From Mesorhizobium sp. NFR06 (GTDB lineage Bacteria > Pseudomonadota > Alphaproteobacteria > Rhizobiales > Rhizobiaceae), in contig NZ_FOVT01000001.1 of the NCBI RefSeq assembly GCF_900115245.1, forward strand, positions 62,001 to 126,000: a DNA stretch of 64,000 nucleotides. Reading direction: 5' to 3'. The position numbers were made by a program, and so were the translations under genes. Position 1 is the first letter of the stretch, and every line of letters begins with the position of its first letter. The notes under the pieces were generated by a model, which made no database searches, was not told where the DNA came from, and worked only from the letters and a program-made list of their open reading frames with translations. Of the stretch, positions 1 through 8,525 are shown piece by piece.

Positions 1-163
1 CCAGCTCGAAGGTCAGGCTGCCGGTGCCGCAACCGACATCGAGGATCTTCTCGCCGGCGGCAAGCCCGGCGAAATCGATGAATTTGGTCGCGAGCCGCCG
101 GCTCCAGCGCCCCATCAACTGCTCATAGCCGGACGCTGCATGGACGGTGAAGATGGATGTCAT
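1..163 (-). CDS. SAM-dependent methyltransferase, N-terminal part (cut by window start)
   Basis: Reading the minus strand from the ATG at 163, 54 codons are visible before the window edge. Residues 41-49 (LDVGCGTGS) form motif I of class I methyltransferases, the glycine-rich loop that holds S-adenosylmethionine. The substrate cannot be told from the visible part. The short N-terminal segment (GYEQLMGRWSRRLA) is typical of soluble ubiquinone/menaquinone-like or generic methyltransferases. The frame stays open to base 1, so this is a genuine gene end and not a remnant as far as can be seen. Confidence 0.75.
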   Translation of the reverse strand, partial: MTSIFTVHAASGYEQLMGRWSRRLATKFIDFAGLAAGEKILDVGCGTGSLTFEL

Positions 164-208
164 TCAGGATTCCCTCCGCTGGCTTCAGGCTAGACCTCCA
201 CGGGGGTT

Positions 209-661
209 ATGCCAAGCGACGACTGCAGCCGATCGTGCCGGATCGAACAAGACGGCCGCAGCAGGCACGCGCAGGTGTTTCGGAACGTCGCTCGCCGGCA
301 CATTAACCACCCCGCCGAATTCTCGCGGAAATACGACGCCGAGACCGAACGCCAGGTCGGCCCGTTCTATCGCAACCAGATCGCTGCCGACCGTGCTCGG
401 ATCGCCGAGATGAACGCCCTGGCGGAGGGTCTCCCTGTTCCGCCGCCGAACCCGGTCATGGTCCGGCTTCTCGCAGCCGCAAGCGAGGATGCCGACGTGT
501 TCCGCGGCGTGATCGAGATCGCCATGTGCGTTTCGCTGCCGCAGGACGTCATCGCCAGGCCGCATATCGCAGCAAAGCTGGCCGAACTGGACGGCCGCCC
601 CTTGCCGCCGAATGCCAACATCGTCGATCGTGACCGCATGGCATCCCTGCTTGCCGGCTGA
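209..661 (+). pseudogene. C-terminal remnant of a FAD-dependent monooxygenase-like protein
   Basis: The 150-codon frame has no nucleotide-binding fold. From about residue 24 to 140 it resembles the C-terminal tail of FAD-dependent oxidoreductases of the PHBH type, which end in a helical block with a YDAxTExQVxPxYR-like segment, a VFRGVIEI stretch and an ARPHIAAKLAELDG stretch. The GxGxxG and GD motifs of the family (normally some 400 residues) are missing, and the frame is closed upstream by a stop at 191-193. I read it as a decayed remnant. The first 20 residues do not look homologous to anything. A free-standing small protein is the alternative. The family assignment rests on memory of the motif pattern. 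Confidence 0.5.
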
Positions 662-727
662 TCTTTTCGCAATCCAGCGTCGCGCGGGCTAAAAGCTCAT
701 CGGGGACGTCGACGACGGAGACTTCGC

Positions 728-1813
728 TCACGCAGGCGTCGTTTTGCCGGTCGAGAGGGCGTCGAACACTTCGCCCGTTTCGGCCACGAGCGTTCGCACC
801 AGTTGGCCGGCCGGAAGCTCCCTGTTCAGCGCCGCCGCCTGGCCGTAGAGATGAAAGGCGAAGTCTCCCCTCGCGTCAGCGTTGCTGAGCGGGGCGCTGA
901 GAACAATCATTTGCGGGAAGTCCGGAAGTTGCGTCCGGCTCTGCTCCATCTCCAGCGCGTAACGCGTGCGTTTCGCCCGCGCGGCACGGCCCGAGAAGGC
1001 ATCGGTGACCATCGTGTCCATGTCCGTCGCGGAGCGGATCAGCGCGCGGCGCGGTCCGTCCGTGCCGGCTTCGTCGCAGGACAGGAAGCCCGTGCCGATT
1101 TGCACGCCGCTGGCGCCAAGCGCGAAAGCGGCCGCTATGCCTCGGCCGTCGGCAATGCCTCCCGCGGCAATGACCGGGAGATTGACGGCATCGACGACCT
1201 GGGGAACCAGCGCCATCGTGCCCACGCCATCGCCAGGACTGTTGGGAGCATGCGAACCCCGATGGCCTCCCGCCTCCCAACCCTGGGCTATGACCGCGTC
1301 GGCTCCACTGTCGGCAAGCTTCAACGCCTCGGCGACGTTCGTCGCGGTGCTGAGGATCACGATTCCTGCCGTTTTCAGCCTGTCGACGGCAGTCGAATCC
1401 GGCATGCCGAAGTGGAAGCTCACGACCGGCGGCCGGATCTCGAGCACCAGATCAAGTCTGGCGTCGTCGAAGCCCGGCCCCATCGGCGGAAGCCTCGCCG
1501 GCGGTTCGCCGAGCGCCAGTTCCTCGTAGTAGGGCCGCAGCCTTTCGATGGCACTCGCCAGCACGGCATCGCTGGTGCCTGGTTGCGGGCAGACGAAGAA
1601 ATTGAGGTTGAACGGACGCTCGGTCGAGGCGCGCAGCTGTCGGGCAGCGTGGCGCAAGCCGTCCGGCAGCATCGATGCGCAGCCGAGCGAGCCCAACCCT
1701 CCGGCATTGCTTACCGCCGCGGCGAGTTCCGGCGTCGCCGAGCCGGCCATCGGGGCCTGGATGATGGGATGCTCGATCTTCAAGAGATCGCATAGACGTC
1801 GGTTCGGCCACAT
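728..1813 (-). CDS. Nitronate monooxygenase (2-nitropropane dioxygenase family)
   Basis: This FMN-dependent TIM-barrel enzyme oxidises alkyl nitronates such as propionate 3-nitronate to carbonyl compounds and nitrite; members are soluble. The 361 residues match the usual family length. Visible motifs are the N-terminal IIQAPMAG (18-24), QGWEAGGHRG (177-186, containing the conserved active-site histidine), the phosphate-binding AAGGIADGRG (216-225) and ALGASGVQIGTGFL (231-244). It ends 67 bases after the FAD-enzyme remnant on the opposite strand and is followed upstream by a LacI gene on the same strand, 67 bases away. No obvious functional link to the neighbours exists. Some family members are enoyl-ACP reductases (FabK), but the GWEAGGHRG block favours nitronate monooxygenase. 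Confidence 0.85.
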   Translation of the reverse strand: MWPNRRLCDLLKIEHPIIQAPMAGSATPELAAAVSNAGGLGSLGCASMLPDGLRHAARQLRASTERPFNLNFFVCPQPGTSDAVLASAIERLRPYYEELALGEPPARLPPMGPGFDDARLDLVLEIRPPVVSFHFGMPDSTAVDRLKTAGIVILSTATNVAEALKLADSGADAVIAQGWEAGGHRGSHAPNSPGDGVGTMALVPQVVDAVNLPVIAAGGIADGRGIAAAFALGASGVQIGTGFLSCDEAGTDGPRRALIRSATDMDTMVTDAFSGRAARAKRTRYALEMEQSRTQLPDFPQMIVLSAPLSNADARGDFAFHLYGQAAALNRELPAGQLVRTLVAETGEVFDALSTGKTTPA

Positions 1814-1879
1814 GAGCGTCTTTCCCGTGTCGAAGGAAGAGCGTTGGCAGCACCAACATACGCCCGCAGCCGGGCGCGG

Positions 1880-2995
1880 TCACCGCAATTGTGTGGACAC
1901 CGCCCCCACGCTCTCCCTCTCCACCAGCGGGCATTCCAGCTTGGTGATGGGGTAGCGGCCGCGGCCGGGCGTCGGCGGCGTTTCAAGCTGCTCGATCGCC
2001 CATTGGCCCATAGCCAGATGCGGCAGGATGGAGGTCGTCAGCGGGGGGAAGAGGTGGCGGGCGATCTCCTCGTCGTCATAGCCGACCACGGAAATATCTT
2101 GCGGGATGTGCAGCCCGGCTTCCTTCAGCGCCTCGTAGCAGCCGATTGCCGTGCGGTCGTTCTGGCAGAAGATCGCGGTCGGGCGCTCCTTGAGGCCAAG
2201 CAGCTTGACCGTGGCGGCATAGCCGGCGCTGGCCGACCAGTCGCCCTCGACAACCAACTCCGGATCGAAGGGGATGTCGGCGGTGGCTAAAGCGCGGCGA
2301 TAACCCTTGAGCCGATCTTGAGCTGCCTGCATCCACGGCTCGCCGGTGATGGTGGCGATGCGGCGATGGCCATGGCCGATCAGGTGCCTGGTGGCGCTCT
2401 GGCCGCCGGCGATCTCGGAGGGAACCACGGCCGGGAAGGCATAGTCGGCGGTGTAGCAATTGAGCAGGATGACCGGGATCTCGAGGCTGTAGAGGAAATC
2501 CGGCGCGGCGATCTCGCGGGTGAAGATGGTCATGTAGATCAGCGCCGAGATGCCGCGCCTTGTCAGCGCCTGGACGGCGCGCGGCTCCATCACCGCGTCG
2601 CCCATGGTCTGGGCCACCAGCAGCACGTTGCCGGCATTCCACGAGGCCTGCCGCGCGCCCTCGATGGCGACCACCGCCTCGGGGCTGGTGGCAAGCTGGT
2701 CGACGACAAAGCCGATGACGCCGTCCAGCCCCTCGAAGGGCGTGATGGCCGGGCGCAGCGCTGAAAACACCGGCGGCGAATAGCCCAGCGCCCTGGCCGC
2801 CTCGATCACCCGCTCACGCGTCTGCTGCGACAGCCTGATGCCCGGTGAATTGTTGAGCACGAACGACACCGTCGCCTGCGAGCAGCCGGCGGCGCGCGCA
2901 ATGTCGGTCATGGTGACGCGCCCCTTTGGCTTGGCGGCTGGCTTGCGGCGCCTGGAAGCCTGGGGAGGATCGCGCAGTTCCGTCGGTTCGCTCAT
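1880..2995 (-). CDS. LacI-family transcriptional repressor
   Basis: The protein has 371 residues: an Arg/Lys-rich N-terminal extension (1-26), a LacI helix-turn-helix and hinge (about 28-75, TMTDIARAAGCSQATVSF), then a periplasmic-binding-protein-like effector domain (QNDRTAIGCYEAL, SVVGYDDEE). The frame is open to 3229, but the ATG at 2995 is preceded by GGGAAA at good spacing and begins just before the DNA-binding domain, so I choose it. The gene is divergent from a ribose-type sugar ABC operon that starts at 3613 and very likely controls it. A good palindrome at 3087-3106 lies in the shared intergenic region. The effector sugar is unknown. Confidence 0.88.
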   Translation of the reverse strand: MSEPTELRDPPQASRRRKPAAKPKGRVTMTDIARAAGCSQATVSFVLNNSPGIRLSQQTRERVIEAARALGYSPPVFSALRPAITPFEGLDGVIGFVVDQLATSPEAVVAIEGARQASWNAGNVLLVAQTMGDAVMEPRAVQALTRRGISALIYMTIFTREIAAPDFLYSLEIPVILLNCYTADYAFPAVVPSEIAGGQSATRHLIGHGHRRIATITGEPWMQAAQDRLKGYRRALATADIPFDPELVVEGDWSASAGYAATVKLLGLKERPTAIFCQNDRTAIGCYEALKEAGLHIPQDISVVGYDDEEIARHLFPPLTTSILPHLAMGQWAIEQLETPPTPGRGRYPITKLECPLVERESVGAVSTQLR

Positions 2996-3612
2996 GGTCG
3001 TTTCCCAAAACCCCGCTGGCTCTGAAACAAAGGCCGACGGCAACGGCAAGATGGTCGAGGTCGGTGCGCTTATCGAAAACGCATCCGTGCTAATAGGTAT
3101 TATCACATGCGGCATGCAAATCGCCAACCGCCCGGTGTCGCGATGAAACCGGCCGGACAAGGTCAGCAGTGTTGACAATTCCCGTGCTTTCCGCGCCGAG
3201 GCAGGCCCCGTCGCACTCGCTCTCCTCACTCCCGGCGCGTCCTTCGACCAGCGTCTCCTCCGGTTCGAAAGGCCCGTTCCGGCTTCCTAACTAATACTCT
3301 TTACTAATAGCTGTAAGCGTTCTACTGTCAACTCGTCGTAACCGTCCGGGCTTCGGACCGGTGCCGGCAGGTGTGAAGGACGCCCGCCCCGATTTCCCGG
3401 CAGCAGAGCCGGATTGGGCTCGTATCCATCTCACGAAAATGTCAGACAAATCGGACTATTTACGAACGCCACATGAGTGTCTAGTGTCTCGACCGCGGCC
3501 GGATCGGCACCGTTCTTGAGTTGGCGGACCTTTGCGCCACACCCTTGAGGAGGAGGGTTATCCGGGCCGCAGCCGAGACATCAGCGATGAGTTCTACAAG
3601 GGAGGTTGAACT
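2996..3612. other. Divergent intergenic region between lacI and the sugar ABC operon
   Basis: These 617 bases hold no convincing gene. They contain the 3087-3106 palindrome, a direct CTAATA repeat at 3291-3309 followed by TGTAAGCGTTCTAC (3311-3324), which half-resembles LacI/GalR-type sites, and the leader of the binding-protein gene with an AAGGGAGG ribosome-binding site at 3599-3606. The length suggests a long untranslated leader or separate promoters for the two directions. Confidence 0.6.
3087..3106. promoter_or_regulatory. Candidate LacI-family operator (imperfect 20-bp palindrome)
   Basis: GTGCTAATAGGTATTATCAC reads GTG-n-TAATA-nn-TATTA-n-CAC, matching its own reverse complement at 16 of 20 positions. 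It lies 92 bases upstream of the lacI start. The core hexamer CTAATA recurs twice as a direct repeat at 3291-3296 and 3304-3309, closer to the transporter. Assignment to the adjacent repressor is inference. Confidence 0.5.
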
Positions 3613-4575
3613 ATGAAATGTATGATCCGTAACGCATCTGTCGCCGCAGCGGCCCTGTTGATTGGCCTGTCGGTAAGCGCCAGCGTGCGCGCTGACGACA
3701 AGCCGACGCTGGCCTTTGTGGTCAACGGCGCGTCAGACTTCTGGAAGGCGGCGGAAGCCGGCGTGAAGAAGGCGCAGGGCGAACTGCCCGACTACAATCT
3801 CGAGCTCAAATATCCGGAACAGTCGTCGGTCGCCATCCAGCAGCGGCTGATGGACGATTTGGTGACGGCAGGCGTCAAGGGCATCATGGTCTCGGCCGTC
3901 GATCCCAAGACCTCGACCGACGGGCTGAACAAGATCGCGTCGGAAACGGCGCTGTTCACCACCGACTCGGACGCCCCGCAGACCAAGCGCGTCGCCTATA
4001 TCGGCTCGTCGAACGTCGATGCCGGCAAGCAGGCGGCCGAGATCGCCAAGAAAGCGATGCCGAATGGCGGCAAGTGCCTGGGCTTCGTCGGCCTGCTCGG
4101 CGCCGACAACGCCAAGGAGCGCATCCAGGGCATGAAGGACGGGCTCGCCGGCAGCAAGATCGAGCTGGTCGACGTGCGCGGTGACGATATCGACCAGGCG
4201 CGTGCCAAGAAGAACGTCGAGGATGCGCTGGTCGCCAGCCCGGACATTACCTGCATGGTCGGCTTCTACTCCTACAACACGCCGCGCATCTATGAAGCGC
4301 TGCGCGACGCCGGCAAGCTCGGCCAGATCACCGTCGTCGGCTTCGACGACGATCCGATCACGCTAGGCGGCGTCAAGGAAGGCACAGTCGCCGCGACCGT
4401 GGTGCAGCAGCCTTTCGAATGGGCTTATCAGGGCATGAAGCTGATGGCCGCCTATCTCAAGGGCGACAAATCCGGCATCCCGGCCAACAGCCTGATCATC
4501 ATCCCGACCAAGATCATCGGCAAGGATGACGTCGACACCTACGCCGCCAACCTCAAGGCGATGGCGGGCAACTAA
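3613..4575 (+). CDS. Sugar ABC transporter, periplasmic substrate-binding protein (RbsB-like)
   Basis: This 320-residue protein has a Sec signal peptide (1-27, cleavage expected after VRA) and a mature type I periplasmic-binding fold (PF13407-like): TLAFVVNGASDFWKAAE at the start, a hinge segment VVGFDDDP and a C-terminal AATVVQQPFEWAYQG. It captures a sugar in the periplasm and delivers it to the ATPase and permease encoded next (4685 and 6253). A strong AAGGGAGG lies seven bases before the ATG. The substrate is not evident; the fold fits pentoses, hexoses or polyols. The divergent LacI gene probably regulates it. Confidence 0.88.
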   Translation: MKCMIRNASVAAAALLIGLSVSASVRADDKPTLAFVVNGASDFWKAAEAGVKKAQGELPDYNLELKYPEQSSVAIQQRLMDDLVTAGVKGIMVSAVDPKTSTDGLNKIASETALFTTDSDAPQTKRVAYIGSSNVDAGKQAAEIAKKAMPNGGKCLGFVGLLGADNAKERIQGMKDGLAGSKIELVDVRGDDIDQARAKKNVEDALVASPDITCMVGFYSYNTPRIYEALRDAGKLGQITVVGFDDDPITLGGVKEGTVAATVVQQPFEWAYQGMKLMAAYLKGDKSGIPANSLIIIPTKIIGKDDVDTYAANLKAMAGN

Positions 4576-4630
4576 GTCCAAACACCGTTGCGCCGGTTCA
4601 CGGGCTCGCCTTTGAGCCGGCGTCCATATT

Positions 4631-4652
4631 GACGGGCCTCGCGAGGCCCGTC
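4631..4652 (+). terminator. Perfect 22-bp palindrome after the sugar-binding-protein gene
   Basis: GACGGGCCTCG is followed directly by its reverse complement, giving an 11-bp GC-rich stem between the binding-protein and ATPase genes. There is no strong T-run, so partial termination or mRNA 3'-end protection, giving more binding protein than membrane components, is more likely than a full stop. Confidence 0.5.
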
Positions 4653-4684
4653 AGTCTGTGGCCCACCGGCTGCTGTCAGGCGTG

Positions 4685-6256
4685 ATGAATTATTCCGACA
4701 CATCCTTCGCTCAATCGACGACCGCTCCGTTCCTGAGCCTCGAGGCGGTGCGCAAGACCTATCCCGGCGTCGTGGCGCTGGACGGGTTCTCCATGGAAGT
4801 CCGGTCCGGCGAGGTCATCGGCCTGGTCGGCGAAAATGGCGCCGGCAAGTCGACGCTGATGAAGATCCTCGGCGGCGTGACGCGGCCGGACAGCGGCTCC
4901 ATCGCCGTCGACAGCGTCGCGCATGACGGACTGAGCGTCGAGCAAAGCATTGGTTCCGGCATCGCCTTCGTGCACCAGGAACTCAACCTCTTCGAAAACC
5001 TCGATGTCGCCGCCAACATCTTCTTCGGCCGCGAGCCGCTTCGCGCCGGGCCGCTGAAGTTGGTTGACCGCGCGAAATTGCGCGAAATGGTGGCGCCGCT
5101 GTTGAAGCGGGTCGGCGCCAATTTCTCGGCCGACGCGCCGGTGGCATCGCTGTCACTCGCCCAGCAGCAGATGGTCGAGATCGCCAAGGCGCTGTCGATC
5201 AAGGCGCGGCTGGTCATCCTCGACGAGCCGACCTCCAGCCTGCCAATGGCGGAGACCGAAAAGCTGCTCGACGTCATCAAGGGGCTGAAGGCGGAAGGCA
5301 TCAGCGTCATCTTCATCTCGCACCGGCTGCATGAGATCGAGCGCGTCGCCGACCGTGTCGTGGTGCTGCGCGACGGCACGCTGGCCGGCACGCTGGCGAA
5401 AGATCGGATCAACCACGACGAGATGGTCAGGCTGATGATCGGCCGCATGCTGAAAGAGCGCGAGAAGGCCGGCGAAGCTACGCGCGCGCCAGGCAGCGTG
5501 GCGCTGTCGGTGGATGCCGTGCGCACCAGCACCTACCCCGACCGGCCGGTCAGCCTGGAACTGAGGCGCGGCGAAATCCTCGGCCTCGCCGGCCTGGTCG
5601 GCTCCGGCCGCACCGAGCTTGCGCGCGTGCTGTTCGGCATCGACGAGCGGCTTGGCGGCAGCGTCACGCTCGACGGCAAGCCGCTCGATGTCGGTTCGGC
5701 CGCCGACGCGGTGGCGAACGGCATCTTCCTGGTGCCGGAGGACCGCAAGCTCACCGGCATCCTGCTCGATCTGTCGATCGCGCAGAATATCTCGCTGCCC
5801 AATCTGCCGGCCCATGCCAGGCGCTCGCTGGTCTCGACCAGCGCCGAGCTTGCGACGGCGGAAAAGCAGAAGAAGAACCTCGGCATCAAGGCGCCGTCGG
5901 TTGCGACACGCACCGGCACGCTGTCGGGCGGCAACCAGCAGAAGGTGGTTTTGGCCAAATGGCTGGCCATGGACCCGAAAGTGATGATCCTGGACGAGCC
6001 GACGCGCGGCATCGACATCGGCGCCAAGGCCGAAATCTACGGACTGATGCGGGCGCTGGCCGATGCCGGCGTCGCGGTGCTGATGATTTCCAGCGACATG
6101 GAAGAAGTGATCGGCGTGTCGGACCGCATCGCAGTCATGCATGAAGGGCAGATCTCCGGCATCCTCGACAAGGACGATTTCAGCCAGGAGAACGTGCTTT
6201 TGCTGGCGGTCGGCAAGACGCCGAAATTGCTGCAAGCGGCGGGAGGAACGCAATGA
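4685..6256 (+). CDS. Sugar ABC transporter, tandem ATPase (RbsA-like)
   Basis: Two fused ATP-binding domains in 523 residues energise sugar uptake at the inner membrane. Domain 1 has Walker A GENGAGKST (about 49-57), a degenerate signature (SLAQQQMVEIAKAL) and Walker B VILDEPTSS. Domain 2 has the usual degenerate P-loop (GLVGSGRTEL), signature LSGGNQQKVVLAKWL and Walker B MILDEPTRG. This split of motifs is standard for RbsA/XylG/MglA proteins. A GTG at 4658 would add nine residues but lies next to the palindrome; the ATG at 4685 has an AGG nearby and gives the normal N-terminus. The stop overlaps the permease start by four bases (ATGA). Confidence 0.88.
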   Translation: MNYSDTSFAQSTTAPFLSLEAVRKTYPGVVALDGFSMEVRSGEVIGLVGENGAGKSTLMKILGGVTRPDSGSIAVDSVAHDGLSVEQSIGSGIAFVHQELNLFENLDVAANIFFGREPLRAGPLKLVDRAKLREMVAPLLKRVGANFSADAPVASLSLAQQQMVEIAKALSIKARLVILDEPTSSLPMAETEKLLDVIKGLKAEGISVIFISHRLHEIERVADRVVVLRDGTLAGTLAKDRINHDEMVRLMIGRMLKEREKAGEATRAPGSVALSVDAVRTSTYPDRPVSLELRRGEILGLAGLVGSGRTELARVLFGIDERLGGSVTLDGKPLDVGSAADAVANGIFLVPEDRKLTGILLDLSIAQNISLPNLPAHARRSLVSTSAELATAEKQKKNLGIKAPSVATRTGTLSGGNQQKVVLAKWLAMDPKVMILDEPTRGIDIGAKAEIYGLMRALADAGVAVLMISSDMEEVIGVSDRIAVMHEGQISGILDKDDFSQENVLLLAVGKTPKLLQAAGGTQ

Positions 6257-7248
6257 GCAAGAAAGATCTCGGCCTGCTGATCCTGATCCTGGTGGTCGGC
6301 GCAGTGGTGACGGCCATCAACCCGCGCTTCCTGTCGGCGATCAACCTTGCCAACACCTCCAACCTGGTCGCACTGTTCGGCATCCTTTCGATCGGCCAGG
6401 CCTTTGTCATCATCACCGGCGGCATCGAGCTCTCGGTCGGCTCGCTGATTGCCCTGCTCGGCACGCTGTTCATCGACTTCATCGCGGTGCGTGAGGTGAG
6501 CTGGCCGCTGGCTTTCGTGCTGATCCTCGTGCTCGGCGCCATCATCGGTTTCGTACATGGCTGGCTGATCACGCGGCTGAAATTGCAGCCTTTCGTGGTG
6601 ACGCTGTGCGGCCTGCTCATTTATCGCGGCGTGGCGCGCTTCTACACCGCCGACGGCACGGCGGGTTTCGCCTTCGGCCAGAATTTCCCGACGCTCGAAT
6701 TCCTCACCGCGGGTCGCTCGGGCGGTCTGCCGAACAGCTTCATCGCGCTGATCGTCATCGCCATCGTCATGTGGGTGGTGCTGCACCGCTCGGTGTTCGG
6801 CCGCTATCTCTACGCGATCGGCAAGAACGAGGAAGCGGCGAAATATTCCGGCATCCGCACCGGCCAGGTGATTATCTCGGCCTATGTCATCTGCGGCGTG
6901 CTGACGGCGCTGTCGGCGATCTATTTCGCCATGTACACGCGCTCGATCTCGCCTGCCAGCCACGGCCAGTTCTACGAGCTCTACGCGATCGCCGCGGCGG
7001 TGCTGGGCGGCTTCTCGCTGCGCGGCGGCGAGGGCTCGCTGGTCGGCGTCATCCTCGGCACCGTACTGCTGCAGGAGCTGCAGAACCTCGTCAACCTGCT
7101 CGGCATCCCATCCTCGCTCAACTTCGCGGTGATGGGCGGCGTGATCCTGATCGGCGTGCTCGTCGACCAGCAATGGGGCGTCTTCCGCGCCCGCCGCCGC
7201 ATGATGGAAGCGACGCGCCAGAACGTCGCTGGGGCGCCAGCGGAGTAA
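6253..7248 (+). CDS. Sugar ABC transporter permease (RbsC-like)
   Basis: A 331-residue, very hydrophobic BPD_transp_2 family permease forming the inner-membrane channel for the ribose-type sugar transporter. Typical features are the TNPRFLS-like opening (INPRFLSAINLANTSNL), the GGIELSVGSLIAL segment after the second helix and the ALGKN-like cytoplasmic loop (YAIGKNEEAAKYSGI). About eight to ten membrane helices are visible. It overlaps the ATPase gene by four bases, implying translational coupling. No kinase or dehydrogenase for the imported sugar lies in this operon, so the substrate is probably metabolised elsewhere. Confidence 0.88.
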   Translation: MSKKDLGLLILILVVGAVVTAINPRFLSAINLANTSNLVALFGILSIGQAFVIITGGIELSVGSLIALLGTLFIDFIAVREVSWPLAFVLILVLGAIIGFVHGWLITRLKLQPFVVTLCGLLIYRGVARFYTADGTAGFAFGQNFPTLEFLTAGRSGGLPNSFIALIVIAIVMWVVLHRSVFGRYLYAIGKNEEAAKYSGIRTGQVIISAYVICGVLTALSAIYFAMYTRSISPASHGQFYELYAIAAAVLGGFSLRGGEGSLVGVILGTVLLQELQNLVNLLGIPSSLNFAVMGGVILIGVLVDQQWGVFRARRRMMEATRQNVAGAPAE

Positions 7249-7432
7249 CCCCGCTCTTCTGTTTGCGGTCCTGATTGGATCGATGCTCGCGGCGGATGCC
7301 GCCGGGCAAGTCCGGATTCGCCGGCGGATTGCAACAACGCGTGAACCGGAAAACAACCCTTGTCGGCGAATCGGGGCTAGGCTAAGCAATTGGTATATGA
7401 GGGCTCCAAGAACAAAAATGGGAGAAAATACC

Positions 7433-8275
7433 GTGACATCATCACGTTGGATTGCACTCGCCGCGCTGGCGTTGACCTGTTCGACCCCGGCGATGGCTAA
7501 GGACTGGAAGACCGTCACCGTCGCGATGGAGGGTTCCTACGCCCCCTGGAACCAGACCGACGCCAGCGGCAAAATCGTCGGCTTCGAAGTGGACATACTG
7601 AACGACGTCTGCGCCCGCGCGAAGCTGGAATGCAACATCGTGGCGCAGGATTGGGACGGCGTCATTCCCGGCCTCACGGCAGGCAAGTTCGACATTGTCA
7701 TGGACGGCATGTCGATCACCGAGGAGCGCATGAAGACGATCGACTTCTCGATCCCCTACGCTTCCTCGCCGGTGGCCTTCCTTGCCGACAAGAACGGCCC
7801 GCTGGCACAGCTGTCCAACAGCGGCAAGATGATCGATCTTTCCAAGGACGACGCCGAATCCAAGGCCGCGCTCGACACTTTGCGCAAGGAACTCACCGGC
7901 AAGAATGTCGGCCTGCAGGTTTCGACCACGGAAGCGACGTTTGCCGACAAATATCTCAAGGATGTCGCCAACGTCCATGAATACAAGACCACCGACGAGC
8001 ACGACCTCGACCTGATGGCGGGCCGCATCGACGTGGCGTTCGCCGACACCACCTATTTCCTCGGCACGCTGGCCAAGCCAGACGCCAAGGACCTGGAATT
8101 CGTCGGACCGCAATTCAAGGGCGGCCCGATCCTCGGACCGGGCATCGGCGCTGCTTTCCGCAAGACCGACAAGGACCTGCAGGACATCTACAATAAGGCG
8201 CTCAAGGCCGCTCTCGATGACGGCTCGGTGTCGAAATACAGCATGCAGTGGTTCAAAATCGACATTACCAAGTAA
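7433..8275 (+). CDS. Basic amino acid/opine-type ABC transporter, substrate-binding protein
   Basis: A family 3 extracellular solute-binding protein of 280 residues with a signal peptide (about 1-22, ending PAMA) and the typical mature sequence: YAPWN near the N-terminus, GFEVDILNDVC, the signature-like GLTAGKFDIVMDGMSIT and FSIPY. These mark the lysine/arginine/ornithine, histidine and octopine/nopaline group. The frame is open further upstream, but GGGAG at 7420-7424 places the start at the GTG of 7433; the ATG at 7418 overlaps that site. It is the first gene of a four-gene transporter operon. The exact ligand is unknown; a basic amino acid or opine is likely. Confidence 0.85.
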   Translation: MTSSRWIALAALALTCSTPAMAKDWKTVTVAMEGSYAPWNQTDASGKIVGFEVDILNDVCARAKLECNIVAQDWDGVIPGLTAGKFDIVMDGMSITEERMKTIDFSIPYASSPVAFLADKNGPLAQLSNSGKMIDLSKDDAESKAALDTLRKELTGKNVGLQVSTTEATFADKYLKDVANVHEYKTTDEHDLDLMAGRIDVAFADTTYFLGTLAKPDAKDLEFVGPQFKGGPILGPGIGAAFRKTDKDLQDIYNKALKAALDDGSVSKYSMQWFKIDITK

Positions 8276-8283
8276 TGTCGCAA

Positions 8284-8311
8284 CGGGAGCAGCCAGGGCT
8301 GCTCCCGTTTT
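8284..8311 (+). terminator. Rho-independent terminator/attenuator after the amino-acid-binding protein gene
   Basis: A perfect 10-bp stem (CGGGAGCAGC, loop CAGG, GCTGCTCCCG) is followed by TTTT. It sits nine bases after the binding-protein stop codon and before the permease genes, so it likely makes the binding protein the most abundant product of the operon. Confidence 0.8.
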
Positions 8312-8320
8312 GCATTTAAT

Positions 8321-8365
8321 GCATGTCGCCCAAAAGTGCGTAGCGGTTTTGGGAAAACGACATGC
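8321..8365. repeat. Rhizobial intergenic palindromic repeat, copy A
   Basis: This 45-bp unit starts GCATGTCGCC and ends ACGACATGC, so its ends are inverted copies, with a core AAAAGTGCGTAGCGGTTTT. A second copy lies at 8379-8423, a degenerate reversed copy at 13581-13624 and a diverged relative at 51247-51290. Such units are frequent between rhizobial genes. The function is unknown; mRNA stability is possible. Confidence 0.8.
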
Positions 8366-8378
8366 AGCAAAACTTAGT

Positions 8379-8423
8379 GCATGTCGCCCAAAAGTGCGTA
8401 GCCGTTCTGGGAAAACGGCATGC
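8379..8423. repeat. Rhizobial intergenic palindromic repeat, copy B
   Basis: A direct repeat of 8321-8365 with four substitutions. Two of them (the arm base T to C and its partner A to G) preserve pairing of the terminal arms, which suggests selection for the fold. The two copies are separated by 13 bases. Confidence 0.8.
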
Positions 8424-8525
8424 ATTAAGGCAAAGCCTTAAAGCGCGTCACCTGAATCCGTTTCGGCGCGCGCTTCGAGGCGAGCAACCCGTCGATGCCT
8501 ATCTCGGCGCCCGCAGGAGCCGTAC

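Noticed and set aside
8321..8423. Repeats that might be a CRISPR array
   Set aside because: Only two units, each palindromic at its ends, with a 13-base gap too short for spacers, and no cas genes.
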